From positions 4,216,001 through 4,280,000 of the forward strand of contig BSYQ01000001.1 of NCBI GenBank assembly GCA_030272585.1: DNA of 64,000 nucleotides, written 5' to 3'. Made by a program: the position numbers and the translations under genes. This document shows positions 28,501 through 38,561 of the stretch, piece by piece (within the stretch, counting starts at the first letter, position 1; every line of letters starts with the position of its first letter). The stretch is from Bryopsis sp. KO-2023. Taxonomy: Eukaryota; Chlorophyta; Ulvophyceae; Bryopsidales; Bryopsidaceae. The notes beneath the pieces are model-generated. The model was not told where the DNA came from. It saw nothing but the letters and a program-made list of their open reading frames with translations, and made no database searches.

Positions 28501-29264
28501 TCGAGCTCGGGTCGGAACCGGCGCTCGGCTCCACAGCCTTGTCAGCGATCCGTGTCGAAATATAATATATAACCGACGACACCAATGACAAAACGATCTC
28601 TTTTTTCTCTCTTTCTCTTTCTCTCTCTGTCTGTCTTTTTCTCTCTCTTTCTCTTCCTTTCTCTCTTTCTTTGAGCCCTTCTCTTCGAGAGGCCACCTCG
28701 ACACATTTTCGATGCATCTTCCTTCCTTTTTTTTTTTGGAACCACTCTTGTTGAACCCAGCCTCATCTTCTTCCGATGCCCTGCTGATGCCAGCATCGCA
28801 AAAAAAAAGGGGGGGAAGGGGGAAAAAAAAAAAACAAAAACAAAAACCTATTCGTCTCAGCTGCTCCCCACAGTGACTACAGCCACTAATTAAGAATTAC
28901 ACAAAAAAAAAGAAAAACAAAAGAACCGCTCCAGTCCCCAGTTTTTTTTTTTCTTTTTTCTTTTTATCCTTGTTTCGTTTTTTTGTTTTTTTTCAAGTTA
29001 GTTAAAAACCCTTCCCACATACTGCTATGTTTTTCTTTCTTTCGTTTGATCAACACCGGGTCGTTCTGCTCAAATTTACCCCTGCCCCCCTCCCTCCCTC
29101 CCCTTATGCACAAAATTTCACGGAATTTAAGCCAACCCTCTTAAAACCCCCTGAACGAGGACCGATTTCCCCGTTTTGAAAAGATGAATTTTTTTGATTT
29201 ATGAGCTACAGTTATGCTCTCACCCTGAAGAGACAAATTTTTTCCATTCGACCGTCAAATGGAT
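25501..29264 (-). other. Long gene-free, C-over-G biased region downstream of the unknown minus-strand gene
   Basis: About 3.8 kb without recognisable exons. The plus strand is C- and T-rich and G-poor, the mirror image of 17.7-23.9 kb. Read as sense on the minus strand it has the same G-over-C bias as other 3' flanks, so it may be the long 3' UTR of the gene ending at 29265. It contains CT-rich repeats near 28599-28672. Confidence 0.45.
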
Positions 29265-30432
29265 CTAAGGTTTGCAGGAAACGCTCTCTCCGTCGTCGTC
29301 ACTGTGGGATTCGTCCTGCTGGTTTTTGCTGCGTCTCAATTTCGATTTCAACGCTTCCTTCACCTTGGAAAAGGTCTTGCTCTTGTCTTTGCTTTTTTTT
29401 CCACCAGCTGGATCGTCCTCCTCGTCGGCCTCCCTAGGAGTCTGGGATGGTTTTTCCAGCTCAGGGAAGCTATCGTTCATATCAAATCCTTTTTTCATGT
29501 CACCTGTCCAAAGCAAACCCCAAGGAAAAGCATCTGTTAGGAAATCTGGCACGGATCGACCCATTCAGAGCTGTTGAATCCATGGTCGCAAAATCGCGAT
29601 GACCAAACGATCGCAGAAATTAGTCATGATCGACAGCAACCTCCCAACGCCTGTGCCATCCTTGCTTTCCCCACACTCCCAGCGACCGTTTTTTAGCGGA
29701 CGGATCGAGTTAAAAAAAAAAAATTGGAGATCGATCCGAAGGGTCGAAGATCGCACACACGGACACGCGAAACAATCCTGTTTTTTGGGTGCTGCAAACA
29801 AAAACGAAAAATGAAACGAGGGAAAACGCAGGATAGTCGATATTTATGGCGACGGGATGCTTACTGTCGACTCCCCAAGCGTGCAGCCAGTCAGAGGACC
29901 CTTGCGTCGACCCGCGGGACATACCCGTCGTCACTAACCGTTTCAAGTTGGCTTTGCTTTCAGGAGATGTGGAATCCTGCACACCCACGTAAAGATTACT
30001 TCACAAACCAGCCCCTGGGCAATATAACCGCTAAAAGAAAGAAACAAAACAGAGGAACGAGCACAGTGCAACGCAAGCCTCACCCAGAAACAAACCGCGC
30101 GCTCGAAAAAGACGTATCGTGCTGCAGCCCAAAAACAGACGCAAGGACGCGCGCGAGCAGGGCACCGGAATGAAAAACTGATATGAAGCGCGGTCTGCGT
30201 ACGCGGAACCCAGTATTCACTCACATATCCGACTACGCGGCCGCGTGCGTACCTTATGGTCTCCCTCTGCGTTGATTTCGTTTCCAGAGCTGTCGCACAG
30301 TGACTTTCCCCTCGAGGCCTGCGCAGCTCTTTCTTCTTCTTCCTGTTTTCTCGACATATAGATCTGCGCCTTTTCGTATGCGCTAAGTGTTTCCCTTCGG
30401 GGTCTGGTAGCCAGCGCGCCGGACTTGGACAT
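29265..30432 (-). CDS. Unrecognised small charged protein (model incomplete)
   Basis: The first exon (30253-30432, 60 residues) begins with ATG, holds a basic start (ATRPRRE) and a Lys/Glu-rich helix (YMSRKQEEEERAAQ), and ends at a GTACGC donor. A probable second exon is 29939-29976. The last exon (29265-29503) is acidic then basic (EADEEDDPAGGKK, SKLRRSKNQQ) and ends in a stop. The phases of the second and last exons do not match, so a small exon is missing or one boundary is wrong. I recognise no family; the low-complexity charged make-up suggests a largely disordered protein. It is called a gene because of the ATG, donor and acceptor signals and the gene-like base composition. Confidence 0.45.
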
Positions 30433-31823
30433 TTTCGCGACAGGTGTCTGCGCGGGCTCCGGCGACGCGATTTCCGGGCAAAAGCAAAAGGTGGATTTCC
30501 AGCGTGAGGGCATTTTAAGTTTGCTTACGACTGGTACCTTATTCCAGCGTGTACCGTACTGGCGCCAAAAATTTCCATTGCAGGTTCAGAAAAGTTCAGC
30601 GATCGACCAAGGCAAGACGCCAAGGATGGTACCTGGATCGAACAGACGCCCCGCCACTTCACGGGGGGGCTTGTCATTGCCTCCGACGGATCCGTCCGTA
30701 GCTATCGCACCACGACCCTCGTTCGGCTCCCAAAAAAAAATTGAAAAGACTGCGCATGGAGCGGCCATTATTTTTATGAAGTCTGTTGGATTAATCCGAC
30801 GTCCAACCCTCAAGAGTTTTCACGACTTCCGTCGCTAAGTTCGCTGGCTGAATCGCTGCCGAAGCACTGGCCCTGGCGACAGAGTCCCGATCGTTCGATC
30901 GGAAAATGGACGGCACCAGTTGCGGCGAATTTCGGAGTCTTGCGATGGAGGAGGGAAGCGCTCGAATCGCAACCTCAGTATCGGTTGACGTCGATGTTGC
31001 GTAGTTCCCCCCCCCAACCGACAGGTTGCGGGAGGCTGATCAAATCGAGATTCTGTTGTTACTGGCGGCGCAAACACTTGCATACACGCTCTTGGCAACT
31101 TTAACAGTGAGGTCCAATAAGGAGTCGCAAGCGCAGCCCAAGACATGTAGACAACCCCAAAGCATGGAACTGTTGTATTGGAAACCCTGAGAACTAGAGA
31201 GGGATCCAATCCGTGTAGCAAAGCAAAGCAAGGTATGTAAAAACCCCTTGTCACCGAAACCTGGCTGCGGGTACGTGGGCGTGAAGTTAATCGAAGTTGG
31301 AATCAGGACACGTGCATGTCCATATTGCGGATGCAAGCACAGCCTTTGGCTACACAGGTATTTGTGGCATCGACGTTGGAAGACGTGGGCAGTTGCACTT
31401 GAGCTGGTACGCAGAGAGATTGCATCCTTCACCAGGAAGAAACACACAACGCATATTGCTCGCTCAGAGCAAAAACTGCAACTAGCAACTATTAAACAAG
31501 CCATGCACAAGAATCATGAATAAAAGGCCACCCAGGCTGCGAATTCTTGTTGCACCCGTCTCCTTCCATGACCAAATATCCCCCCCTGCTTCACGCGCGC
31601 GTTTTCACGCTTCCATTCCTCCTGGATGCTGGAAACCGCACCCCCATCGGTCACGGAACGATGTTCTTTTGACTGTGTTAGTACAACAATCCCGCGAACC
31701 TGTTGAGCAAGCGCTCCCAACGCAGTTCTGACCAATTGCCACTCAACCTGATTCTATCATCGTTTCCCACCCACCACTCCCTCCACGTCTGTTTCAGCCC
31801 CACTCGACTCTTGGTGCCCCCGC
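30433..31823. other. Divergent intergenic region before UVDE1
   Basis: About 1.4 kb without a recognised gene. A plus-strand frame at 31248-31523 has one CPYC-like cysteine cluster but no family match. An acceptor-like site (GTTTCAG at about 31797) just before the UVDE1 ATG means a 5' leader exon may lie here. Confidence 0.3.
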
Positions 31824-33093
31824 ATGCTCCGCTTGGGCCTGGTCAGCAGCTTCAAGACCGGCCCCATCAAGTTTCGGCAAACCACCGTAAAGCACGTGTC
31901 CTCGTTGAAGGATCCTTTGGGATTTCTGTCGAACCTCGTTCAGATCAATTCCGAATCGTTGCTGCGGGCCGTCGAGGCGTGTCGAAAATCCGCCGTGGGC
32001 TGCTTTCGAGTAGGGAGCAATTTTTGCCCCTTGATCACGCATCCCCAGTTCGGTTACCAGCTGGACGATCTGCCAAATTTTCCTGTCATTTCCAGGAATC
32101 TGCAGAGGTGCCACACATTGCAAAAGGAATACAACATCAGACTGGCCATGCATCCAAGTTGCTATGTGATCCTGAATTCTCCGAATCGAAGAATCGTGGA
32201 GCGATCGATCGAGGAGCTGGAATACCATCAAATGCTGGCTGAGGTGCTTTTTGAATGCAACCGAAATTCTTCTTGAAGGACAAACGAAAAACAAAAAAGA
32301 TCCATGTTTTTCTGCCACAAGCAAAGAATGGGGGAATAGATGCTACATTGCATGCAGGGATTTACTTTTCCTTTTTCTCTGTTGCTGCACCCCTTTTTAG
32401 TTGGTAGGTGTCGATGTTATCAACATTCATGGAGGCGGGGGGTATGGAGATAAGAAATCAGCGCTCAAGCGATTTGCCCGAAATTTCGAGAAGCTGTCTC
32501 CTGGCTTGAGGGGAAAATTAACGGTGGAAAACGATGATCGAACTTACACTCCCAAAGAACTGCTGCCGTTGTGCCACCATCTAGGCATTCCCCTTGTGTA
32601 TGATGTGCATCACCACCAGTGCCTTCCAGATGGGGCATCCATTCAAGAAACAACAGACCTAGCAATTCAGGTGGATAAATTCAGCTTGAATTGAGACGTG
32701 CCCTCCCCCAAAGAACACCGAGTCAGAGAATGAATTGGTGAGGCGGTTCTGTGTATGCTGGGGTTTTCTGTTCGCTGAAAACCTTTTCCTGTGTGACAGA
32801 CATGGAATCGGGAACCCCTTTTTCACGTATCGAGTCCAGCCAATGGGTGGGACAGCCCACAACTCATTGAGCATCATGACTACATCGACTGCGAAGATTT
32901 CCCGGAGTACTGGGAAGAGGAGGAGCTGGGGAAATTGACGGTGGAGGTCGAAGCTAAGGCAAAGGAGCATGCGGTCGCAAGACTGAGACGTCATCTGCGT
33001 TCCAGGGGTGTATCTTTGTGGCAACCTCCAGAGGAGCACCACCGTTGGAAAGTCAGGCTGGATGACCATGTCGAGTCATTGATCAACAGCTAG
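31824..33093 (+). CDS. UVDE: UV damage endonuclease, copy 1 (UVDE/Uve1 family)
   Basis: Exons 31824-32243, 32401-32670 and 32800-33093 join in phase 0 to 327 residues, about the length of bacterial UVDE without the fungal N-terminal extension. It is a TIM-barrel, metal-dependent endonuclease that nicks DNA 5' to UV photoproducts and other lesions. Ligand motifs are intact: MHP, NIHGGG, VENDD, YDVHHH, HHDYID, and VEVEAKAK with its modified lysine. The loop after the first histidine reads HPSCYVILN, where the family normally has a Gln (HPxQY/F), so the damage-probing Gln is a Cys (residue 113). The ATG sits exactly at the first barrel strand. Introns match those of copy 2 in place and phase. 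The stop lies 82 bp from the convergent RING gene. Confidence 0.93.
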
Positions 33094-33175
33094 AAGCCCA
33101 TGGTTGAATAGAACTAGCATTCACAAACAGTCTCAGCGATTGCAAGGATTCGTTTCTGGATGGTGTGTCAGAGGA

Positions 33176-35527
33176 TCATATTTCCTTTGCAGCATCCAAA
33201 ATGGTTTCGATCTTGTGCTGTTCCTGGCACAAGCCATCAGCGATTTCGTTCAAGAATTTCAATCTGGTCCTTCCATCCTGGAGGTCAGACTTGCATTTGG
33301 AGGCCTTCGCCTGCTGCTCATCGATCTGGGAGGTTACCAGGGACAGCTCGGATTTCAGGTCGCACATCCTGGACAGGACGATGCAAGGGACGTTATTGCT
33401 TCTTTCATGTATCCAGGAAAAAGTGTGAGAAATCCCACCAGCCATCATTTGCATGAGATCTAGAACATGGTCCATACTCCGAGGAAAGGATCCAAGGGTT
33501 GGTTTTTGTTGCGATTGCTTTGAGTCCGATAGGAATCTAAGCAGTACACGAGATCAGCCCTTGTTGTATGTTCGTTTTTCAAAAGATGGGGGTTGTGAAA
33601 GCAGTGTGTTGAGCACCTCTTGTCGATTCCCTGCTTTTCTGTGTCGAGATGTTCTGTGAGGGTCAGACATGCATCGTGGCGCTCCTGCAAGAGCAGAAGC
33701 TCTGCTTGGACGTCCTCTGACTCTGATCGGATCACATTCAACCGCATCGCATTTGAAAAATGATCTCTCTGCAACCTTTCCAAAACAACAAATCTCACCA
33801 ATCAGGTCCGAGGAAAGGAGATAACTCAACTGCAAAAATATGTAGCATATATGCCAAAAATCATTTTGGCATTTTTTCATTTGATACATGTTGGGCATTG
33901 CATGTACGCAGCTCACCTCTCCACCAGCTCATCATCCCCATTCACAGATGCTGTGGTAGGATTGGGTTTTTGACGGTGGTCTGATTCCTCCTGTGGGTTT
34001 CGGGGTGCTATCCTACCACTCAGTTTTTCCTTCTTTGCACTGAAATTCGTGATTAGCTGTTGCAAGGAAATGTTGGGTGCCTGGATGAACGGACTTGCTT
34101 GTTGGTACAGCAGCTTTTGAAAGGAGTTATGTGTTTTTCTGGTGTTACGATTTGTACCACCCATTTCATTTTCAGAAAGAGATCACCCCCCCCCCCCCCC
34201 CTCCATGATAATCTTTGCAAGGGCACCTTGAACTCGATTGCTTCTCTGCAACATGGACATTTTTTCTTCTTGTGCCTTTGTGTGTGAGCTGTCAGACAAG
34301 TCGAACAAAATGAGTGCCCTGAAAAGCAAGCCGTTCAATGTTTTCCTCAGTCATATCCATCCCTGCAGCTCCGTCAGCGGAAGGCTTTCCGTTTCAAATT
34401 TGACACGAAATGGAAAAGATCGGAGGCGTACCACAAGGAAACAAAAGAATTGGGGCCCGCTCTGGGGATGCCTACAACACACCAGTTATCATTTCATACT
34501 GTGCCTTCAGAGCATATGAATGCAGGCTGAATTGAGTTTGTCTCAATGCCGCACTGAATCTTTGGCAAACCTGTGCCCACCATTAGCTCGTAGCAAATAG
34601 GACAGGTCTGGCTTTGAATCTCCTGAACCAGAAAACTTTCAAGTTTGTCTTGGATGGATGCTTCTTTGTTCGGGAGCTGCTGGGTAGTGGATGCTGACTG
34701 CCATGCGGTACAAAAACGATTTTCAGAGCTGGGAAGAAAACCCCCATCCCAACAAACCATGGTACATGGACGACCCACAGGAGGAGATACTGAATTACTG
34801 GCAGATGATTTGAGCAGCAAATCACTGTGAGTCAAGTATTTAATTTCAGGCCGATCCTATCAATTGTTTCCAAATCAAATTGGTTGTGAGCCTGACCTGG
34901 AGTTCGTTTCGGATCTCTACCCTCAGACGATCTTACACACACAGCCAGGGAAAAACCCACACGAAAATCAGTATTGGTTGACCAGCAACCCAATTTCTAG
35001 CTTTGCTTCACATCAATACCTGTGATTCGTTGTGTCAATTTGTCCACCATTTCAACTGTTTGGTCTTTCCCTGCACCAGAAGAATCCATTTAAGAAATCA
35101 GCCAAACCCATGACTGATCACAAGCTCAAAAAGACTGCCATGCAGCGTTCAAGAATTTGGAGGAGTTCAACCATGAGAAAAATTTCGGCAGGAGAAAATT
35201 TCATTTGTATCATCTAGCATTTGGTGTTCTTACCGGAGTCCACGTTGACTTCTTGCATTTCCTGCATTACGTTCATTCGATCCTTTTCGGCATCTCGCTG
35301 CTGCATCCATTGCTGATGTCTGCAACCACAAAAGCTGCCAGTAAAAGGATCAAACATCTTCTGCTATGGAACTACACATGCACATTTTCAATCCTGGATC
35401 CATCCATCAGCTTGATCAGGTCTGTGTGACTGGCACAGTTCTGATGGCTTGCTGTGCATGTGTCGTTTTCCAGCAGTTACCTCGCTTTGATGTTTTTCAA
35501 TTTTGATTCTCTAGTGACGTCTGCCAT
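33176..35527 (-). CDS. RING finger / coiled-coil protein (probable E3 ligase)
   Basis: Ten small exons fit in phase to 313 residues: 35481-35527, 35234-35319, 35020-35070, 34897-34931, 34571-34622, 34432-34461, 34227-34318, 33917-34113, 33617-33775 and 33176-33368. The start MADVTRESK leads into an N-terminal helix rich in Met, Gln and Asp. Then comes a C3HC4 RING split over three exons: CPICYELM, LFPCGHSFCSTC, KKCPCCREAI. All ligands are present. After the RING is NISLQQLI, the helix that often follows such fingers, then two heptad-rich helices (ELLLLQERHDACL; SELSLVTSQIDEQQ). I do not recognise the family; RING plus coiled coil suggests an oligomeric E3 ligase. It shares a 189-bp promoter gap with TFIIF beta. 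Confidence 0.8.
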
Positions 35528-35716
35528 CTTGTTGCGTTGAGCAGGAAAGGTTCGCTGTGAGTGTGACTGGAAAAGTGACGTGTCCTTGGTTTATTGTGGG
35601 GTGGGTTGTGTTAAATCCGTCAAATGCCACTTTTTAAATCCAAACCAGTGCCTGTCCGCTCCACCAAATCGAATCGCGAGGCTCAACTTCGGGCAACTGT
35701 GTCCGCATTTTGAGAT
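35528..35716. promoter_or_regulatory. Short bidirectional promoter, RING gene (-) / TFIIF beta (+)
   Basis: Only 189 bp separate the two divergent start codons, so both core promoters must lie here unless a leader intron moves one transcription start. No clear TATA box is seen. Confidence 0.6.
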
Positions 35717-36428
35717 ATGGAGTCTCTGAACGCGGAATCGAAAACTTGGGTGTTCAAGGTGAGCAAAGAAAAACAAAAAAGAACAGTGAGAAAATAATGA
35801 AGGCTCACCTCACCTGCCTGATTTCACCACAAAGAGATGTGTCAAGTGGAAAGCCTTCGTTCAAATATGTGGGCTGAGAAAATTCCCTTCAAAATAAATA
35901 AATATAAAAATTCAAGCTCGTGTGAGTTTCTGAGGTTGATTTTTCTGTGACATGGAATTGTGTGTTTTGCTCTTTCTGTGCCAGATGCCCAATTACATCG
36001 CAGAAGCCTGGAGAAATGTCGAGGGCCAAGAATTAGGAAGACTGACAGTTGTGGAAGCTCCGGGGAAGGTGATTGTTCACTGAAAGAAAACAGAAAAGAA
36101 AAAAGAAATCTGTCCAAATCGCTGTGAGATGATTTCTACTGGCTCGCTTTGAAAACATAGCTGTGTGTTATTTCAACGAAAAGTCCATTGGATTTGTGCT
36201 CTTTTGATGTGTGTAGAAACCGAAGGTTTCTTTGCGTCTGACTGGAACCTACGCCGAATCGCTGCCCAAAAACTACGAGATGCAAATGGAAGAGGACACG
36301 GACCTGCATGTATTCAGAGCGAAGGCAGGCACAGCGAGTATGAGTGTGTGTTTTTCATTTCGAGAATGCCTTTGAAAGAACAACACAAACCCATAGGTAA
36401 AAGAGTATCCAGCAGCCGAAATGTTCCT

Positions 36429-36468
<40 letters not shown>

Positions 36469-37621
36469 TAGTTAGTTCGGAATCCCTTTTTTTGTATTGT
36501 TTTTACTTGCAGCGGAAATTTCACAAGCTTTGAGAAAGAAAGAAAAAAGTGGATGCAGCATTTTTTCCTGTTCAGGTTTTCGTTTTCGGATTCTATGAGC
36601 AAAAAACGCTTTTCTTCGTGTCCTTGCCTGCCACAATTGCCAAAATTTTGATTTTGAAAAAGAACCATGGTTATTTCATGCAAGAAAATAATACGTGTGC
36701 GTATATATCGTTCTAAAATTTGGCAGGTAGTGAGGGAAAAGTGGATTGTAAAATGGATGCGAGGGTGGTTGCTATGACTGTCGGAGCCGATGGGAAATCT
36801 AAAATGGATGGCCACTTCCTGAGGATAACCAAGCAAAAGTCTGACGAAGAAAAACAGAAGCGAAAAGCCAACACCATCCAATATCTCGAACCTCAGCAGG
36901 GGGGCAGGATAATTCGGCCACTTCCAAAGACTGCGAATTTCAAACGGAAGGTACGACTGGGGTTGTGTGCCTTTCGAGAATTAGAGCCTTTTGCTTGCAT
37001 GATTGGAGAAGCTTCCAAACATATGAATCGTTCATTTCTTATATTATATAATTTTTTTGTTGGGAGGGTTTGTCCAAGCAATACTGCACGGTTTGAAAGG
37101 TCTAAAAGGTCGAAGTGCATTCTATCTGAAACGTTGAGAATTTCAAACTTTGGGGGGGAGGTTGAGATGAGGGCACTGTTGGAAGCAATGCTAAGACGAT
37201 GTCTGTTCCTCTCCAAAATGTATTAGTTCAACCCGGTTTTTTTTCAAGCTCGTTAATTCAACTTTTGGCACAGGCGGAGAGGGAGCAATCAGTGAAACTG
37301 AAGCGATCAAGGATGGAAAGGGATGACTTGGAGAAGGAGCTGTTTTCCCTGTTCGAACAAGAAAAATACTGGAGGTTTGCGGAGCTACAGGTACTTAGCC
37401 CAATTCCCAATTCGCCTCCAGTGAGCCCATTTGGGGGGGGGGAAGGGGGATTTTTTTAATTTTTTTTTCTGACGCTCTCTGTTTCTCGGTGGTGCAAGGG
37501 GAAGTTGAATCAGCCTGGGCCTTGGCTGAAGGAGGTGGTCAACGAGATTGCTGTTTTGAATAGAAATGGGCCCAACTTGGGAAAGTACGAACTGAAAGCT
37601 GAATATCAAGTGGACCAGTGA
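35717..37621 (+). CDS. GTF2F2: Transcription initiation factor IIF subunit beta (RAP30)
   Basis: Exons 35717-35758, 35985-36068, 36217-36337, 36727-36950, 37274-37390 and 37499-37621 join in phase to 236 residues. The N-terminal WVFKMPNYIAEAW and ELGRLTV match the RAP30 dimerisation barrel (human VWLVKVPKYLSQQW, GEVGKLRI). The middle ends in the RVVAMTV and NTIQYLEPQQ stretch. The C-terminal ELFSLFEQEKYW, LKEVVNEIAVLNRNG and KYELKAEYQ match the winged-helix DNA-binding domain. It pairs with the TFIIF alpha subunit to load RNA polymerase II onto promoters. Slightly shorter than animal RAP30 (about 249). A (TTTC)n tract lies in intron 3. Function is confident; the third donor (GCGA/GTATGAG) is the least sure junction. 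Confidence 0.9.
36429..36470. repeat. (TTTC)n microsatellite in TFIIF beta intron 3
   Basis: About ten near-perfect tetranucleotide copies. Confidence 0.9.
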
Positions 37622-38267
37622 AAGATTCCCTTGCCAATTTAAGCATCTGAGTCGGCCAGTGAAAGGAGCTATATCAGTAAGAAGTGTTTTGTTACTTTCT
37701 CCTCCAAAGATGTAGATTGAGGGGGAGTTGCAAGGGTAAAGGGGGTTGTCTGATGGAACTGACGTATTCGGTAGGTGTAGTTGTATTCAAAGAATTAACT
37801 TGGGAAGGGATGTGTGTGTGCGCGTGCCAGGAAAAACCAAACGGAACGTGGTGCGTTGGCAGAAAAGAATTATGGTACCACTCTTATTCTGCAATATGCA
37901 AATCCCCCCAACCACAGTTTTTTTTTTTTTGATTCCAGAGATGGAAGGCCTTTTTCTAGAATGCCTAGAATGCACCGATATTTGGTTGTATTTTGCCTCC
38001 TCCCGTTGAAATTAGATGAAACCAACCACCTTCCCTAGGTGTTTCTTTTTCCCAACAGCTTCTCTCCGAAGTCCATCTGATTCTACAGGAAACCTTACAG
38101 CAGTAGACTTCGTTTGGGTTTACATCCAGACAGGGAACACACTCTTTCAAGGCCCTTCTTTTCAATATTCCTTGTTTTGTCTGCACACCACCCCACCCCA
38201 ACACAACTTCTATCTCGGGGAATCAATCCAGCCTCCTTGTAATCTTTTCCCAGCTGCCTGTTATCGC
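37622..38267. other. Convergent intergenic region, TFIIF beta (+) / COX6A (-)
   Basis: About 650 bp between two 3' ends, with no recognisable gene. Expected to hold the two 3' UTRs. Confidence 0.5.
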
Positions 38268-38561
38268 TCACAACTCGCAATTGGAATCGAACAAAGAGCA
38301 GTCACCCCATGGGAACTCCTTGCTTCTGATTCTGAGGTAGGGGTACTTGGGGACGTCCGCGTGGTGATGCTCCCCCTTCGCCAGAGTATAAACGGTCAGG
38401 GACAAGCATGTCGGAATGGCAACAGCGGAGATGTTCCTCCACTTGTTCATTTCTTTGACGACCTCCTCTTGGGAGTGTCCGGACGACATAGCGCGTTTCT
38501 GCGACAGGTCCGATACCGCCCTGGGGATGCGGCGGGCCGTGCTCCTCAAAAGCGCTTGCAT
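38268..38561 (-). CDS. COX6A: Cytochrome c oxidase subunit 6a (mitochondrial precursor)
   Basis: A single open frame of 97 residues. The start is an Arg/Ser-rich presequence (MQALLRSTARRIPRA). The mature part has the family pattern: EMNKWRNIS, one membrane helix (AVAIPTCLSLTVYTL), HHHADVPKYPYLRIRSKEFPWGD (seen in pieces across residues 66-88) and LFDSN near the end. COX6A is a small nuclear-encoded subunit that stabilises and tunes complex IV in the inner mitochondrial membrane. The ATG is at the start of the presequence. No introns, which is unusual in this neighbourhood. Confidence 0.93.
   Translation of the reverse strand: MQALLRSTARRIPRAVSDLSQKRAMSSGHSQEEVVKEMNKWRNISAVAIPTCLSLTVYTLAKGEHHHADVPKYPYLRIRSKEFPWGDCSLFDSNCEL

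Noticed and set aside
31248-31523. Plus-strand frame with a CPYC cluster
   Set aside because: Too few ligands for a zinc domain and no partner exons.
31703-32242. Overlapping plus-strand frame across UVDE1 exon 1
   Set aside because: Shadow of the UVDE1 frame, which carries all ligand motifs.
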